Shown: positions 37,133 to 48,002, counted from the stretch's first letter. The stretch is DNA of 64,000 bases from an uncultured Flavobacteriales bacterium (GCA_943787535.1 CALSMU010000004.1:248001-312000); one strand, 5' to 3'. Program-made: numbers and translations. Notes: generated by a model from the sequence alone, not told the origin.

Positions 37133-38500
37133 ATGGCTAAAGTAAAAGTTAAAACAAGCTATTTCTGTCAAAATTGCGGAGCTCAATCTCCAAAGTGGGT
37201 AGGTAAATGCTCTTCTTGTAATGAATGGAACACTTACGTTGAGGAAGTAGTGCAAAAAGAGCAAGGTGCTGAAAAAATATTTTCTATTGGCAGTCAGAAA
37301 AAAGTTAAGCCTCATCGCATTGATGAAGTAATTCCATTAGACAACCAGCGCTTCAAACTTGCAGGAAATGAATTTAACCGTGTCTTAGGTGGTGGCTTGG
37401 TAGCCGGTTCTGTAACATTGATAGGTGGTGAACCAGGAATAGGAAAGTCAACATTATTATTAAAGACTGCGTTAAAAAGTGGTCTGAAAACTCTATACGT
37501 CTCTGGAGAAGAAAGTGAAGAACAAATAAAATTACGTGCTGAGCGGATAGGAGGTGAGATGACGAATTGTTATTTACTTACTGAAACGAATACACAAAAC
37601 ATATTGCATCATTGCAAAGAACTACAACCTAATTTTGTAATAATTGACTCTATACAAACCTTGCATACCTCGGTAATAGAATCTTCTCCTGGAAGTATTT
37701 CTCAAATTAGAGAATGCACTTCAGAATTATTGAAGTATGCCAAAACAATTGGAGTGCCCATTGTTTTAATAGGTCATATAACAAAAGATGGTGCTATTGC
37801 AGGACCAAAGATTTTAGAGCACATGGTGGATACCGTTTTACAATTTGAAGGCGACAGAAACCATGTTTATAGAATATTAAGAAGTGTGAAAAATCGTTTT
37901 GGTAGCACCAATGAATTAGGGATTTATGAGATGGATGCTACCGGACTTCAAGAAGTAGAAAACCCAAGTAAAGTTTTAATTAGTGAAACCGATGAAAACT
38001 TAAGCGGAGTAGCAATTGCATCTACAATGGAAGGAGCTCGACCAATGTTGATTGAAGTTCAAGCTTTAGCAAGCACAGCCGCATATGGCACTCCACAGCG
38101 AACTGCAACAGGTTTTGATTTACGAAGATTAAATATGTTACTGGCAGTTTTGGAAAAACGATGTGGTTTTAGAATTGCGCAAAAAGATGTTTTTATAAAT
38201 ATTGCAGGAGGTATTAAGGTTGATGATCCATCAATAGACATGGCTGTGGTATGTTCTATTTTGTCATCGAATGTAGATATTGCAATTGCACCCAATACAT
38301 GTTTTGCCGCAGAAGTTGGTTTATCTGGAGAGATTCGTCCTGTTCCTCGTATAGAACAGCGAATTTCTGAAGCTGAGAAAATGGGATTTGAAAGAATTTA
38401 TATTTCTAAATATAATAAAGGTATTTCAGTAGCTAATTATGATATAGAAGTAATTCAAGTTGGAAAAATAGGGGAAGTCTTGAAGAGTTTATTTGGTTAA
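37133..38500 (+). CDS. radA: DNA repair protein RadA (Sms)
   Basis: A 455-residue RecA-like ATPase that processes recombination intermediates by driving branch migration. It has an N-terminal zinc finger (CQNCGAQSPKWVGKCSSC), a Walker A motif GGEPGIGKSTLL near residue 100, the RadA-specific KNRFGSTNELG near 258 and a C-terminal Lon-protease-like domain (about 300-455: VDDPSIDMAVVCSIL, GLSGEIRPVPRIEQRI). Length and motif order are normal. It is monocistronic, with a terminator at 38601. Confidence 0.97.
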   Translation: MAKVKVKTSYFCQNCGAQSPKWVGKCSSCNEWNTYVEEVVQKEQGAEKIFSIGSQKKVKPHRIDEVIPLDNQRFKLAGNEFNRVLGGGLVAGSVTLIGGEPGIGKSTLLLKTALKSGLKTLYVSGEESEEQIKLRAERIGGEMTNCYLLTETNTQNILHHCKELQPNFVIIDSIQTLHTSVIESSPGSISQIRECTSELLKYAKTIGVPIVLIGHITKDGAIAGPKILEHMVDTVLQFEGDRNHVYRILRSVKNRFGSTNELGIYEMDATGLQEVENPSKVLISETDENLSGVAIASTMEGARPMLIEVQALASTAAYGTPQRTATGFDLRRLNMLLAVLEKRCGFRIAQKDVFINIAGGIKVDDPSIDMAVVCSILSSNVDIAIAPNTCFAAEVGLSGEIRPVPRIEQRISEAEKMGFERIYISKYNKGISVANYDIEVIQVGKIGEVLKSLFG

Positions 38501-38600
38501 AAAGATTGTTTTTTGGAATTCAGACTACTTGATTCAAGTTTATATAATAATCAATGATTGCTAGAAATGTTAAAGTTGTAATTCATGTATACGATAAACA

Positions 38601-38633
38601 AAAAAGGTCGAATTTTTATTTCGAGCCTTTTTT
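38601..38633 (+). terminator. Terminator after radA
   Basis: AAAAAGGTCGAA and TTCGAGCCTTTTTT pair with one bulge around TTTTTAT. The hairpin lies about 100 bases after radA. Confidence 0.75.
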
Positions 38634-38680
38634 GTTTCATCATATATATCCTATCCTTGTTTGAATAAATGCTAATTAAA

Positions 38681-39183
38681 ATGAAAAAACTAAGTTTATT
38701 TATCGCCTATTAGTTCCATGTTTAATGTTTGGTCAAGGACATCAATGCCATCTCCATTGGTTCTGGTTCTGAATGTATACGTTGGGAAATAGGAATTAAT
38801 GGAGGAGTCAACATTACGAATGTTTCAGGGTTAATACCAGATTCTAGTGGTGCTACGGTAAATAATAACATTGGAAGATTATATGGAGTAACTGTAGTCT
38901 ATCACATGAATAAGGTTTTTGCTTTTAAAACGGATTTTGATGTTGAAGAAAAAGGTTGGACAGTTTCCAATTATATGGTTATGGTTGAAAACCCATTGAC
39001 AGGGATAAGTTAGTGTTGGAGGATGTGAACAAAAAATAAATTTTTGGTCTCTACATATAGAGATAAATTAATTATATTTATCGTCCAAAATGAATAAAGC
39101 TTTTCGCTACTTTATTTGTATTTAGAAACACTTCGATTGATTTTGATTTCGGAATTAACTTTCTGTTTGGACAAAAGAAATAG
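38681..39183 (+). pseudogene. Decayed PorT-family outer-membrane beta-barrel gene
   Basis: ATG 38681 starts a signal peptide (MKKLSLFIA) that hits a stop. One base over, it continues as LLVPCLMFGQG, so a frameshift lies near 38709. From about 38776 another frame reads RWEIGINGGVNITNVSGLIP and YGVTVVYHMNKVFAFKTDFD, typical of the first strands of PorT/OMP_b-brl_2 barrels, and stops at 39013. Close to the end a third frame gives DFDFGINFLFGQKK and a stop at 39183, the usual barrel terminus. The middle is too damaged to read and total length is too short for a complete barrel of about 200 residues. This is a true multi-lesion pseudogene. Confidence 0.7.
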
Positions 39184-39252
39184 TTTATTATTTGATTACG
39201 GTTTAATAATCACAATAAATTGTCTTTACTTTAATTGGTATATTGAAATAAT

Positions 39253-39287
39253 AAAAAAGGCTCGATTCATTTGAATCGAGCCTTTTT
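39253..39287. terminator. Bidirectional terminator between the decayed barrel gene and atpC
   Basis: GGCTCGATTCA and TGAATCGAGCC form a perfect stem flanked by six A and five T. It is close in sequence to the hairpin at 38601. It mainly ends the leftward atpDC transcript. Confidence 0.88.
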
Positions 39288-39309
39288 AAGTTCAAGTATA
39301 TTACTAAAA

Positions 39310-39543
39310 TTATCCTGCTAGAATAATTACTTTATTGTTAAGCACTTCAATAACGCCTCCTTTGACATTAAAAGATTTTTCGCCTTCTGAAGTCCTTAAT
39401 GTTATTTCACCTTCTTTTAAAGAAGAAATAAGCGGTGCATGATTGTCTAATATTCCTAATGAACCATCACTCCCAGGAGCGATTATAGACGACGCTTCTC
39501 CCGTAAATAAATTTTCGTCAGGTGTTATAATGTCAACGTTCAT
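39310..39543 (-). CDS. atpC: F1F0 ATP synthase subunit epsilon
   Basis: A 77-residue subunit of the central stalk of F1 that couples rotation and can inhibit ATP hydrolysis. It begins MNVDIITPDENLFTGEASS and contains GSDGSLGILDNHAPLI, the family motif. It consists of only the beta-sandwich domain. The C-terminal helical hairpin of the longer E. coli protein is absent, as in many Bacteroidota. I set the start at ATG 39543, since the longer frame from 39612 would overlap atpD. Confidence 0.93.
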   Translation of the reverse strand: MNVDIITPDENLFTGEASSIIAPGSDGSLGILDNHAPLISSLKEGEITLRTSEGEKSFNVKGGVIEVLNNKVIILAG

Positions 39544-39565
39544 AATAGAATAAATTTTTCGTTTA

Positions 39566-41089
<1,524 letters not shown>

Positions 41090-41108
41090 CTAATTCAAAA
41101 ATTCGGCA

Positions 41109-41116
41109 CAAAAATA
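41109..41116 (-). promoter_or_regulatory. -7 promoter box of atpDC
   Basis: TATTTTTG on the minus strand, 40 bases before the atpD ATG. The -33 element is not clear. Confidence 0.45.
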
Positions 41117-41234
41117 GTACATTTTTATTAGTTTATCCTACCATAAATAAATAAATTTTTCAGTGATTTTTGTCAGGTTTTTAACATACCATTAAGTAAT
41201 TGAAATAACCTTAATTTTTTAAAAGTAAAAGCAC

Positions 41235-41242
41235 TAATTTTG
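41235..41242 (+). promoter_or_regulatory. -7 promoter box of ribF
   Basis: TAATTTTG contains the TTG at 41240, an alternative in-frame start. Use of this promoter would leave TTG 41267 as the first usable start codon. Confidence 0.5.
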
Positions 41243-41266
41243 GGCGCTTCGAAAGATAAGTTTAGT

Positions 41267-42199
41267 TTGAAAGTTTATAAAAGTATAGAAGAGTTTACGC
41301 AAGTTAAAAACCTGGTTGCCACCGTTGGCACCTTTGATGGTGTGCATGTTGGGCATCAAGAGATTATAGAGAAACTTAAAGAGGTAGCCAAACAAACTGA
41401 TGGCGAAACATTGTTGCTAACCTTTTATCCTCATCCAAGAATGGTGTTGTTTCCGGATGACGATTCCTTAAAATTAATAAATACGTTAAGCGAAAAAATA
41501 GAATTGTTAGCATCTTTTGGTTTGGATCATCTGCTTATTTTACCATTTAGTATAGAATTTTCTCGAATAACGCCTACCGAGTATATTCGCGACTTATTAA
41601 TTCGCGATATTGGGGTTAAAACTTTGGTTATTGGATACAATCATCAATTTGGAAGAAATAGAAAAGGAAATTTTGAATTGCTTGAAGAATTAGCTCCGGT
41701 TTATGGGTTTGATGTTATAGAGATTACTGCGAAAGAGATTAATGAGATTAAAGTAAGTTCCACAAAAATTCGAAAAGCAATAGAGGCTGGAGAGATTTCT
41801 ACGGCGAATAAATACTTAAGATATAATTTTTCACTATCCGGAATAGTTGTAGAAGGCCAACAAATTGGCCGACAAATGGGTTTCCCAACAGCAAATATTA
41901 AGATAGTAGAAAAGCATAAATTGCTTCCTGGAAATGGAGTTTACGCTGTTAAGGTTACGGTTCAAAATCATTATTACAAAGGGATGCTTAATATCGGAAG
42001 TCGCCCTACTATTAATAATGATGCTGATTGCTCTTCAATTGAGGTTCATTTATTTGGAATGAATGAAGACTGCTATAATGAAAACATTCAAGTTGAATTT
42101 TCTACTAAATTGAGGGATGAAATAAAGTTTGTCAATTTAGAGGAACTAAAAGAGCAATTGCAAAAGGATAAAGAATCAGCGTTGTTAGTTTTGCCATAG
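41267..42199 (+). CDS. ribF: Bifunctional riboflavin kinase / FAD synthetase
   Basis: A 310-residue cytoplasmic enzyme that converts riboflavin to FMN and then FAD. The N-terminal adenylyltransferase domain has TVGTFDGVHVGHQEII, the FYPHPRMVLFP segment and GYNHQFGRNRKGN. SSTKIRKAIEAG follows. The C-terminal kinase domain (about 185-305) has GRQMGFPTANI and NIGSRPTIN. I chose TTG 41267 (LKVYKSIEEF), which matches the usual N-terminus. The earlier TTG at 41240 lies within the promoter box. Confidence 0.94.
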   Translation: MKVYKSIEEFTQVKNLVATVGTFDGVHVGHQEIIEKLKEVAKQTDGETLLLTFYPHPRMVLFPDDDSLKLINTLSEKIELLASFGLDHLLILPFSIEFSRITPTEYIRDLLIRDIGVKTLVIGYNHQFGRNRKGNFELLEELAPVYGFDVIEITAKEINEIKVSSTKIRKAIEAGEISTANKYLRYNFSLSGIVVEGQQIGRQMGFPTANIKIVEKHKLLPGNGVYAVKVTVQNHYYKGMLNIGSRPTINNDADCSSIEVHLFGMNEDCYNENIQVEFSTKLRDEIKFVNLEELKEQLQKDKESALLVLP

Positions 42200-42235
42200 C
42201 TTTCAAAGTATAGGATTATTTTATAACTTTACTAG

Positions 42236-42835
42236 GTGCGCAATCAACTTTTTTCAATCATATTTTTTCTGGGGCTTTGTACAAATGGGTATTCTCAGAT
42301 TCTTTCTGATGAAGAATTGGATACCTGCTATATCTACAAAACAATCGAGAAAGCATCTAAAAAGCCGGATGCAGTTTATGTTTTAGATCTTACAAAGTCT
42401 AAGTTAAAGACCTTTCCACTTGAGATATTAAAATTTAAAAATTTAAATATTTTAAAATTGGGGAAAAATAAAATATCGTCTGTTCCGGAGGGTATCTCTC
42501 AATTACTTTTTTTGCAAGAATTAGATTTAGGAAAAAATAAATTGGATGCATTCCCCGGAGGTCTTGTTGAATTGGTGCACCTAAAAAAATTGGTATTGAA
42601 TCAAAATTATATTCAAGTTATTCCTTATATGATAAAGAACTTGCAGCAATTGGAATACCTAGACATGTGGAGTAACAACCTCAATTCTTTTCCAGAAAGC
42701 TTGAATGAGCTAAAAAAACTGCAAGAATTTGACCTAAGAGTTATACAATTTACAAAAGCCGAAAAAGAAAGAATTACAACGTTGCTTCCCGATACCAAAA
42801 TTCATTTTTCATCATCTTGTAACTGCGGTTCCTAA
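42236..42835 (+). CDS. Secreted leucine-rich repeat protein
   Basis: A 199-residue protein with a signal peptide (MRNQLFSIIFFLGLCTNGYSQ) and about five leucine-rich repeats of 23 residues (LNILKLGKNKISSVPEGISQ, LQELDLGKNKLDAFPGGLVE, LEYLDMWSNNLNSFPESLNE). It ends in a Cys pair (SCNC). The repeats form a curved solenoid for protein binding, probably in the periplasm or at the surface. No T9SS domain is present. The start is GTG. It lies 36 bases after ribF, and its stop shares CTAA with the opposite gene. Confidence 0.82.
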   Translation: MRNQLFSIIFFLGLCTNGYSQILSDEELDTCYIYKTIEKASKKPDAVYVLDLTKSKLKTFPLEILKFKNLNILKLGKNKISSVPEGISQLLFLQELDLGKNKLDAFPGGLVELVHLKKLVLNQNYIQVIPYMIKNLQQLEYLDMWSNNLNSFPESLNELKKLQEFDLRVIQFTKAEKERITTLLPDTKIHFSSSCNCGS

Positions 42836-43956
42836 GGGCAAGTAATTCCGGGATAGGTAATGTTCATGTCATGGCCATTAAGACTTACATCCCACGCAGG
42901 ATCAACACAAAATTTATATCCACTCGTTTCTGCACCTTCCTTAAGAACATACGTTGAGTGTACACTAAGGTATGAAGATAAATTACGCGAAAATCGACTG
43001 GCAAAAATTCCTACTCCTCCTTCTACGTTGGTAAAAATAGGCTGTTCTGTAACAACTCCTGTTGCGGGCTCGTTTATCCCCATAAATAGACTAAGATTTT
43101 CATTTGCCGCGGTAACGATTAGTTCAATGTTATTTTCACCAATTATTCTTTTTTCCACATTAGCTTCATCAGCATAGCCAGCGAGTTTATTGTTTATTGC
43201 ACTGTAAAATGCTTCTCCGGAGATTTCTTTTTTCAAATTACCACTTACCACCGCCACTTCACCTAAGTTCCATTCGACATATTTTTCTGTAGAAACTCCT
43301 GCAACTGTAACTTCTGTAAAATGCAGGCGTAATTTAAATTCATATTTGTCCGCGTTTCCTCCCGGAGTGCTTTTAGGTGAAGATGTTAAATAATCGTTTT
43401 GCGAAAGCGTAGAAGCATCTGCAAAGATAATACCGTTCTGAACTGCGCCGTTTGAAGTTAGTAAGTCCCAATTTAGATCACTGCCTATTATGAGGTCGGT
43501 CTCAGCTAAAATAGGCTGCGCTTCTTCAGAAACATCAACGATTAATTTATATGTGGCATCTTCGTTTAAGTAAGGTTTAGTCAAAGAAGTTGGAACAAAA
43601 AAGTAGACTTTTTGAGAATCTGTATAAAATATGCCTTCATCTAAATTAGTTACCCACATTTCTTCTAGTGGGAAAGTTTCTGTAAGTACGTTATCCACAT
43701 ATTCTTCTACTCTGCCAACAACATTGGAGTACAATGAGCTATCATTTATTGCAGCGTAAGACATGTTATCTCCTCCACCTATAAAAGACTTGTTTATTTT
43801 TACAAATTGCGTATCAACGGACTGATCTAAAATTCCAAAAACTACTGGAATTTCATCATATTCTGCATTTAATTCAAAATCTGTAGTACACGATGAGGTA
43901 AATAATGCTGCTGCACTTAGCACGGAAAAAAGGAATAAATTAATTATGCGTTTCAT
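42832..43956 (-). CDS. Lipoprotein of unknown function (DUF4249-like)
   Basis: A 374-residue lipoprotein: the leader MKRIINLFLFSVLSAAALFTSSC ends in a lipobox. The mature part starts TTDFELNAEYDEIPVVFGILDQS, similar to the opening of DUF4249 proteins, which are often encoded beside outer-membrane receptors. The remainder alternates beta strands without catalytic motifs. No receptor gene is adjacent here. A TACATTTG box lies at 43976-43983. Family membership is a guess from pattern only. Confidence 0.65.
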   Translation of the reverse strand: MKRIINLFLFSVLSAAALFTSSCTTDFELNAEYDEIPVVFGILDQSVDTQFVKINKSFIGGGDNMSYAAINDSSLYSNVVGRVEEYVDNVLTETFPLEEMWVTNLDEGIFYTDSQKVYFFVPTSLTKPYLNEDATYKLIVDVSEEAQPILAETDLIIGSDLNWDLLTSNGAVQNGIIFADASTLSQNDYLTSSPKSTPGGNADKYEFKLRLHFTEVTVAGVSTEKYVEWNLGEVAVVSGNLKKEISGEAFYSAINNKLAGYADEANVEKRIIGENNIELIVTAANENLSLFMGINEPATGVVTEQPIFTNVEGGVGIFASRFSRNLSSYLSVHSTYVLKEGAETSGYKFCVDPAWDVSLNGHDMNITYPGITCP

Positions 43957-43975
43957 TTAAAGTTTTTAAGTAGTG

Positions 43976-43983
43976 CAAATGTA
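43976..43983 (-). promoter_or_regulatory. -7 promoter box
   Basis: TACATTTG on the minus strand, 19 bases before the lipoprotein ATG at 43956. Confidence 0.4.
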
Positions 43984-44049
43984 AATAAATAAAACACCTA
44001 GTTTACCATAAATGAATATACGGGATGTTTTAAACAGGGTTCGGTAATT

Positions 44050-46200
44050 TTACTTAATGATAAGTTTTTGAGTCACAACGCTGCTTTCGTTGTCAATCAG
44101 TACTAAATACATTCCAGCGCTTAACGATTTTGTTGATACATTATATATGTGCTGTCCTTCAATTTCATTTCCTTCAAATACGGAGAGTACTTTCTTACCT
44201 AATAAATCATAAATCCCTACTGAAAATACTTCTTGTCTATTGGTTAAGTCGACTGCTATCGAAATATTATCAGTTGCTGGATTTGGGTAAACGTTTACAT
44301 TGTTTTCATTAATAAATTCTGAAATAGATGTTGGACTTCCAACTTGGTTTCCAAGTGTGTCTGTGCCATATATGTTAATGTTGTCCAGATATAAATTATT
44401 TCCTTTTCCTGAAGTAAATACAAATTTGTACTTAAAGCCATCGGTTAAAAAACCTCCAACAAGACTTGTTATGGTAATGTCTTTCCATTGAGAACTTGTT
44501 GGTGTAAAATTCCCTGATACCGTAGATCCGCCGGTAGTGCTCATCTGAGAAGCTGGAATCGATTTTCGAACAGACCATGAAGCCCCACAGTCATCAGAGG
44601 CTAAAATCTGAAGCTTATCTGTATTTGCACTGCTTTTTTGAGCAAATGCATAACTAAACGTCATTGTTACTGAGGCCATGTTGGATAGGTCATAAGGCAT
44701 GCTGATTAATTCGTCATTATCGCCTTCTTCACTATTAGAGTAGTTATTGAGTTTTACAGATTTTGTTCCAAGATCTGCAGCTGAACTTGTAACTTGCCAT
44801 GTTGTTCCTCCGTCAAAGTTTTCAACTTGCCAATCTGAATTTGGAATAGTGCTCGCATTTTCAAAACCTTCGAAAATTGGCAAGTTATTACCAGTACTCG
44901 GGGCAACGGTGATGTATCCAATTTTGGTTTCGGTTAGGCTTGTTGATCCATCTGATACGTTTAGTATTACATTATGAGTTCCAGGGGTATTGTATGTAAC
45001 AGAAGGATTTTGGTCTGAAGAAGTAGAAGGTGTGCCTCCATCAAATGTCCAATTCCAACTGCTTATTGCTCCGTTGAAGGATTCATCGGTAAAATCCAAT
45101 GTTTCTCCTTGGCAAACGGTGAATCGAGTTGTAGAAAATTCGGCTTTACACAGTGGGGGGTTAGGAATTGCACCAACTGCATTTAAATTAGAGGTAGACC
45201 AATGATTATCTCTAATAGACGAAGTCGCAGCAGCTCTCATTCTGTCTACTTGTCCTTGTGTAAACATTTTTGAACAATATGAATAATCCATATAGTTTTG
45301 CACGTTTGCCAAAGGGCCGCAAGAGCTTTCATTAAGATTACATGCAGTTACGCCAATCGTATTTGGAGTATCTGTTACTTGATCATCATCATTACAACTT
45401 GCTGAATTTCCTGGGTTATTGTTTGGTCCCCATGTATGACTTAGGTTTAGCCAATGACCTACTTCATGTGTTAAGGCTCTACTGGCATATGCAGATGAAG
45501 TTCCAATAGACCCTGTGTAGTTGTGTAAAATCCATATTCCGTTATACATACTTGACTGAGACCAAGTACTAGGTGTAGTTGTATAACCAGCAGCTCCTCC
45601 AGCTTCGGCTACAACATAAATGTTTAAGTACTCATCACCTGGCCAACTTCCTTGATATACATCATTTCCAGCAACTATTGCCTGAATTTGAGCTTGTCCG
45701 CTGCTGCCGTCTAAAGACAATGGAGAACTAGTTCTTGTAATTCCGTTAAAACAAGTTCCATTCGGAGCTTTTGTAGCCAATAAAAATTCAATTTCTACAT
45801 CAGAAGGCATACCTTGAAAAGCCGCAGCTACATTATTGGCGTCTGTATTCTGAAGTCTATAATCTCTATTTAAAATTGAAACAGCGTCTATTATCTGCTC
45901 ATTGGAAATATTTTCGGCTCCATCGTTATGAAGAACATGGAACACTACCGGAAAAGTGTAAACTGTTCCTTGTTGTTTTTGAGTTTTCATTTGTTCCTCT
46001 CTTTTTTTCAACATGGCTTGATCAGCAGCATGCATTTTCAAATAAATAGGGTTCAGGAGTAATTTTTTCATTTCCTTGTGTGTGCGACAGTATTCCACAT
46101 TTTCACCATCTCTAGTGTTTGTGTAATCAATCGTATTTTGCTGAGCCGAAACTAGCGTGCTTATCAATAAGACAGGTATTAGGAGAAAAGAGTACTTCAT
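44050..46200 (-). CDS. Secreted M43 (pappalysin-like) zinc metalloprotease with PKD and T9SS domains
   Basis: A 716-residue secreted protease. It has a signal peptide (MKYSFLLIPVLLISTLVSAQ), a propeptide, and an M43 catalytic domain with the zinc motif ALTHEVGHWLNLSHTWG near residue 245 and the downstream Met-turn NYMDYSYCSKMFT. A PKD domain (about 355-430: WNWTFDGGTPSTSSDQNP) and a jelly-roll-like domain (about 440-620: FEGFENASTIPNSDWQVENFDGG) follow. It ends in a type A sorting domain (VNVYPNPATDNISIAV...AGMYLVLID). I set the start at ATG 46200 to give a normal signal peptide. It probably degrades proteins or peptides outside the cell for nutrition. Confidence 0.92.
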   Translation of the reverse strand: MKYSFLLIPVLLISTLVSAQQNTIDYTNTRDGENVEYCRTHKEMKKLLLNPIYLKMHAADQAMLKKREEQMKTQKQQGTVYTFPVVFHVLHNDGAENISNEQIIDAVSILNRDYRLQNTDANNVAAAFQGMPSDVEIEFLLATKAPNGTCFNGITRTSSPLSLDGSSGQAQIQAIVAGNDVYQGSWPGDEYLNIYVVAEAGGAAGYTTTPSTWSQSSMYNGIWILHNYTGSIGTSSAYASRALTHEVGHWLNLSHTWGPNNNPGNSASCNDDDQVTDTPNTIGVTACNLNESSCGPLANVQNYMDYSYCSKMFTQGQVDRMRAAATSSIRDNHWSTSNLNAVGAIPNPPLCKAEFSTTRFTVCQGETLDFTDESFNGAISSWNWTFDGGTPSTSSDQNPSVTYNTPGTHNVILNVSDGSTSLTETKIGYITVAPSTGNNLPIFEGFENASTIPNSDWQVENFDGGTTWQVTSSAADLGTKSVKLNNYSNSEEGDNDELISMPYDLSNMASVTMTFSYAFAQKSSANTDKLQILASDDCGASWSVRKSIPASQMSTTGGSTVSGNFTPTSSQWKDITITSLVGGFLTDGFKYKFVFTSGKGNNLYLDNINIYGTDTLGNQVGSPTSISEFINENNVNVYPNPATDNISIAVDLTNRQEVFSVGIYDLLGKKVLSVFEGNEIEGQHIYNVSTKSLSAGMYLVLIDNESSVVTQKLIIK

Positions 46201-46397
46201 TTGTAAATTTATTAGGTTAGGTTGTCTGAGGACTAATATACAATCTTTGTATTTCAACTGATTAATTATATTGACAAACGGTTAAATCGCAAGGTTAAGC
46301 GCAAAAGTAATTAAATAGTAACCTGAAAACAGTCTGTTTGGTTTTCTATACTAACACACTTTAAATTGAATAGTTGCTTCTAAATTTATTACTGCGC

Positions 46398-47537
46398 TTA
46401 GTTTAAAGCTTGCTCTAAATCAGCTATCAAATCTTCAGCATCTTCAATTCCAACGCTCAATCGGATTAGAGAGTCTGTAATACCAGCTACTTTTCTCTCG
46501 TTTTTTGGAATAGCTGCATGTGTCATAGTTGAAGGATGACCAATAAGAGATTCTACGCCTCCTAGTGACTCTGCTAATGAAAATAATTTGGCTTTTTTTA
46601 CAATTCCCAAAGCATCTTCCAATTTATCACCTACAGTAGTAAAAGAGACCATTCCACCAAAGTCTCTCATCTGGCTTTTGGCTACTTTATGATTTGGATG
46701 AGAAGGCAAACCTGGCCAATAAACCTTATCAACTTTTGGATGCTTTACTAAAAACTCGGCAATTTCTTTTCCATTTTTACAGTGCTCTCTCATTCTTAAA
46801 TGCAAGGTTTTTATTCCTCTTAGAACTAAAAAACAGTCCATTGGTCCACAAATAGCACCACTACTATTTTGAATACGGTAAATTTCTTCAGCTATTCCCT
46901 CATCTTTTACAACTAAAACTCCCATCACAACATCTGAATGTCCGCCCAAATACTTTGTTGCTGAATGCATTACAATATCAGCCCCTAAGTCTAATGGTGT
47001 TTGTAAGTAAGGGGTAGCAAAAGTATTGTCAACACCTAAAAGAATATTGTTTGATTTTGCTATTTTCCCCATAGCAACAATATCAATAATTTTCATGGTT
47101 GGGTTAGTAGGTGTTTCCACCCAAATTAGTTTCGTGTTTTCATTTAAGTTTTCTTCTACCGCAGATAAATCTCCCATCGGAACAAAGTGAAATTTAACAC
47201 CATATTTTTCAAATATTGTCTTGAAAATTCGAAAAGTGCCACCGTATAAATCATTTGTAGAAATCACTTCATCACCAGGACTTAGCATTTTTATTACACA
47301 ATCAATTGCTGCGAGTCCCGAACTAAAAGCAGCTCCATACTTGCCATTTTCAATTGCAGCAATATTAGCTTCTAAAGCTGATCTTGTTGGGTTTGATGTT
47401 CTTGAATATTGGAATCCTTTGTGGTTCCCAACTCCTTCTTGAACGTAAGTAGATGTTTGGTAAATAGGCGTCATAATAGCCCCTGTTGCACTGTCTGGAG
47501 AAACTCCCTCATGGATGGCTTTAGTTCCGAATTTCAT
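46398..47537 (-). CDS. Trans-sulfuration PLP enzyme (cystathionine gamma-synthase/beta-lyase type)
   Basis: A 379-residue cytoplasmic PLP enzyme of the Cys/Met metabolism family. The Schiff-base Lys lies in MHSATKYLGGHSDVVMG near residue 195, and YSRTSNPTR near 45 is the usual phosphate-binding stretch. SLGGVESLIGHPSTMTHA near 330 is typical of cystathionine gamma-synthase, gamma-lyase and beta-lyase, which motifs alone do not separate. It makes or breaks cystathionine in methionine and cysteine metabolism. It is monocistronic. Confidence 0.9.
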   Translation of the reverse strand: MKFGTKAIHEGVSPDSATGAIMTPIYQTSTYVQEGVGNHKGFQYSRTSNPTRSALEANIAAIENGKYGAAFSSGLAAIDCVIKMLSPGDEVISTNDLYGGTFRIFKTIFEKYGVKFHFVPMGDLSAVEENLNENTKLIWVETPTNPTMKIIDIVAMGKIAKSNNILLGVDNTFATPYLQTPLDLGADIVMHSATKYLGGHSDVVMGVLVVKDEGIAEEIYRIQNSSGAICGPMDCFLVLRGIKTLHLRMREHCKNGKEIAEFLVKHPKVDKVYWPGLPSHPNHKVAKSQMRDFGGMVSFTTVGDKLEDALGIVKKAKLFSLAESLGGVESLIGHPSTMTHAAIPKNERKVAGITDSLIRLSVGIEDAEDLIADLEQALN

Positions 47538-47605
47538 ATTGTATGGTTTAAGAATTGTTGAAGCACGAATTTAAGTTTATTCTTTAAATTTATGCTTTGT
47601 TGTAT

Positions 47606-47613
47606 TAAGTTTG
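47606..47613 (+). promoter_or_regulatory. -7 promoter box
   Basis: TAAGTTTG, 35 bases before the ArsC-like gene. Confidence 0.35.
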
Positions 47614-47648
47614 CAACTTGGTAATGACCATTTCATAAAATTATTTCA

Positions 47649-48002
47649 ATGAAAAAAATATACTTTTTAGGTAGTTGCTCCACATGTATTCGTATAATGA
47701 AAGAGCTAGGTGTGAATGATTCTTGGGAACAACAGAATATTAAAACAGAAAAAATTACTGCACCACAAATTGAAGAAATGTATCGGCTTTCTGGGTCTTA
47801 TGATTCTCTTTTTAGCCGAAGAGCAATGAAGTATAAGTCTATGGGATTAAAAGATAAGCGGTTATCTGAATCGGATTATAAAGCGTTAATTTTAGAAGAA
47901 TACACTTTTCTAAAACGCCCTGTTATTATTCTTGAAGGAAAAATTTTCATAGGTAATTCAAAGCAAGTTGTAAAATCTGTTATTGAAGAACTTCATGCCT
48001 AA
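47649..48002 (+). CDS. ArsC/Spx-family thioredoxin-fold protein
   Basis: A 117-residue thioredoxin-fold protein. A CxxC motif near the N-terminus (GSCSTCIRI, C10 and C13) and the later KRPVIILEGKIFIGN match the ArsC/YffB/Spx family. The N-terminal Cys supports a redox role, either arsenate reductase-like or a thiol-dependent regulator. No other arsenic genes are present, so arsenate detoxification should not be assumed. The stop overlaps the start of the EamA transporter gene by 8 bases, so the two are co-translated. Confidence 0.82.
   Translation: MKKIYFLGSCSTCIRIMKELGVNDSWEQQNIKTEKITAPQIEEMYRLSGSYDSLFSRRAMKYKSMGLKDKRLSESDYKALILEEYTFLKRPVIILEGKIFIGNSKQVVKSVIEELHA

Noticed and set aside
47649-48002. 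Arsenate resistance locus based on the ArsC-like gene
   Set aside because: No arsR, arsB/acr3 or arsM gene is nearby, and the family includes Spx and YffB proteins with other roles.
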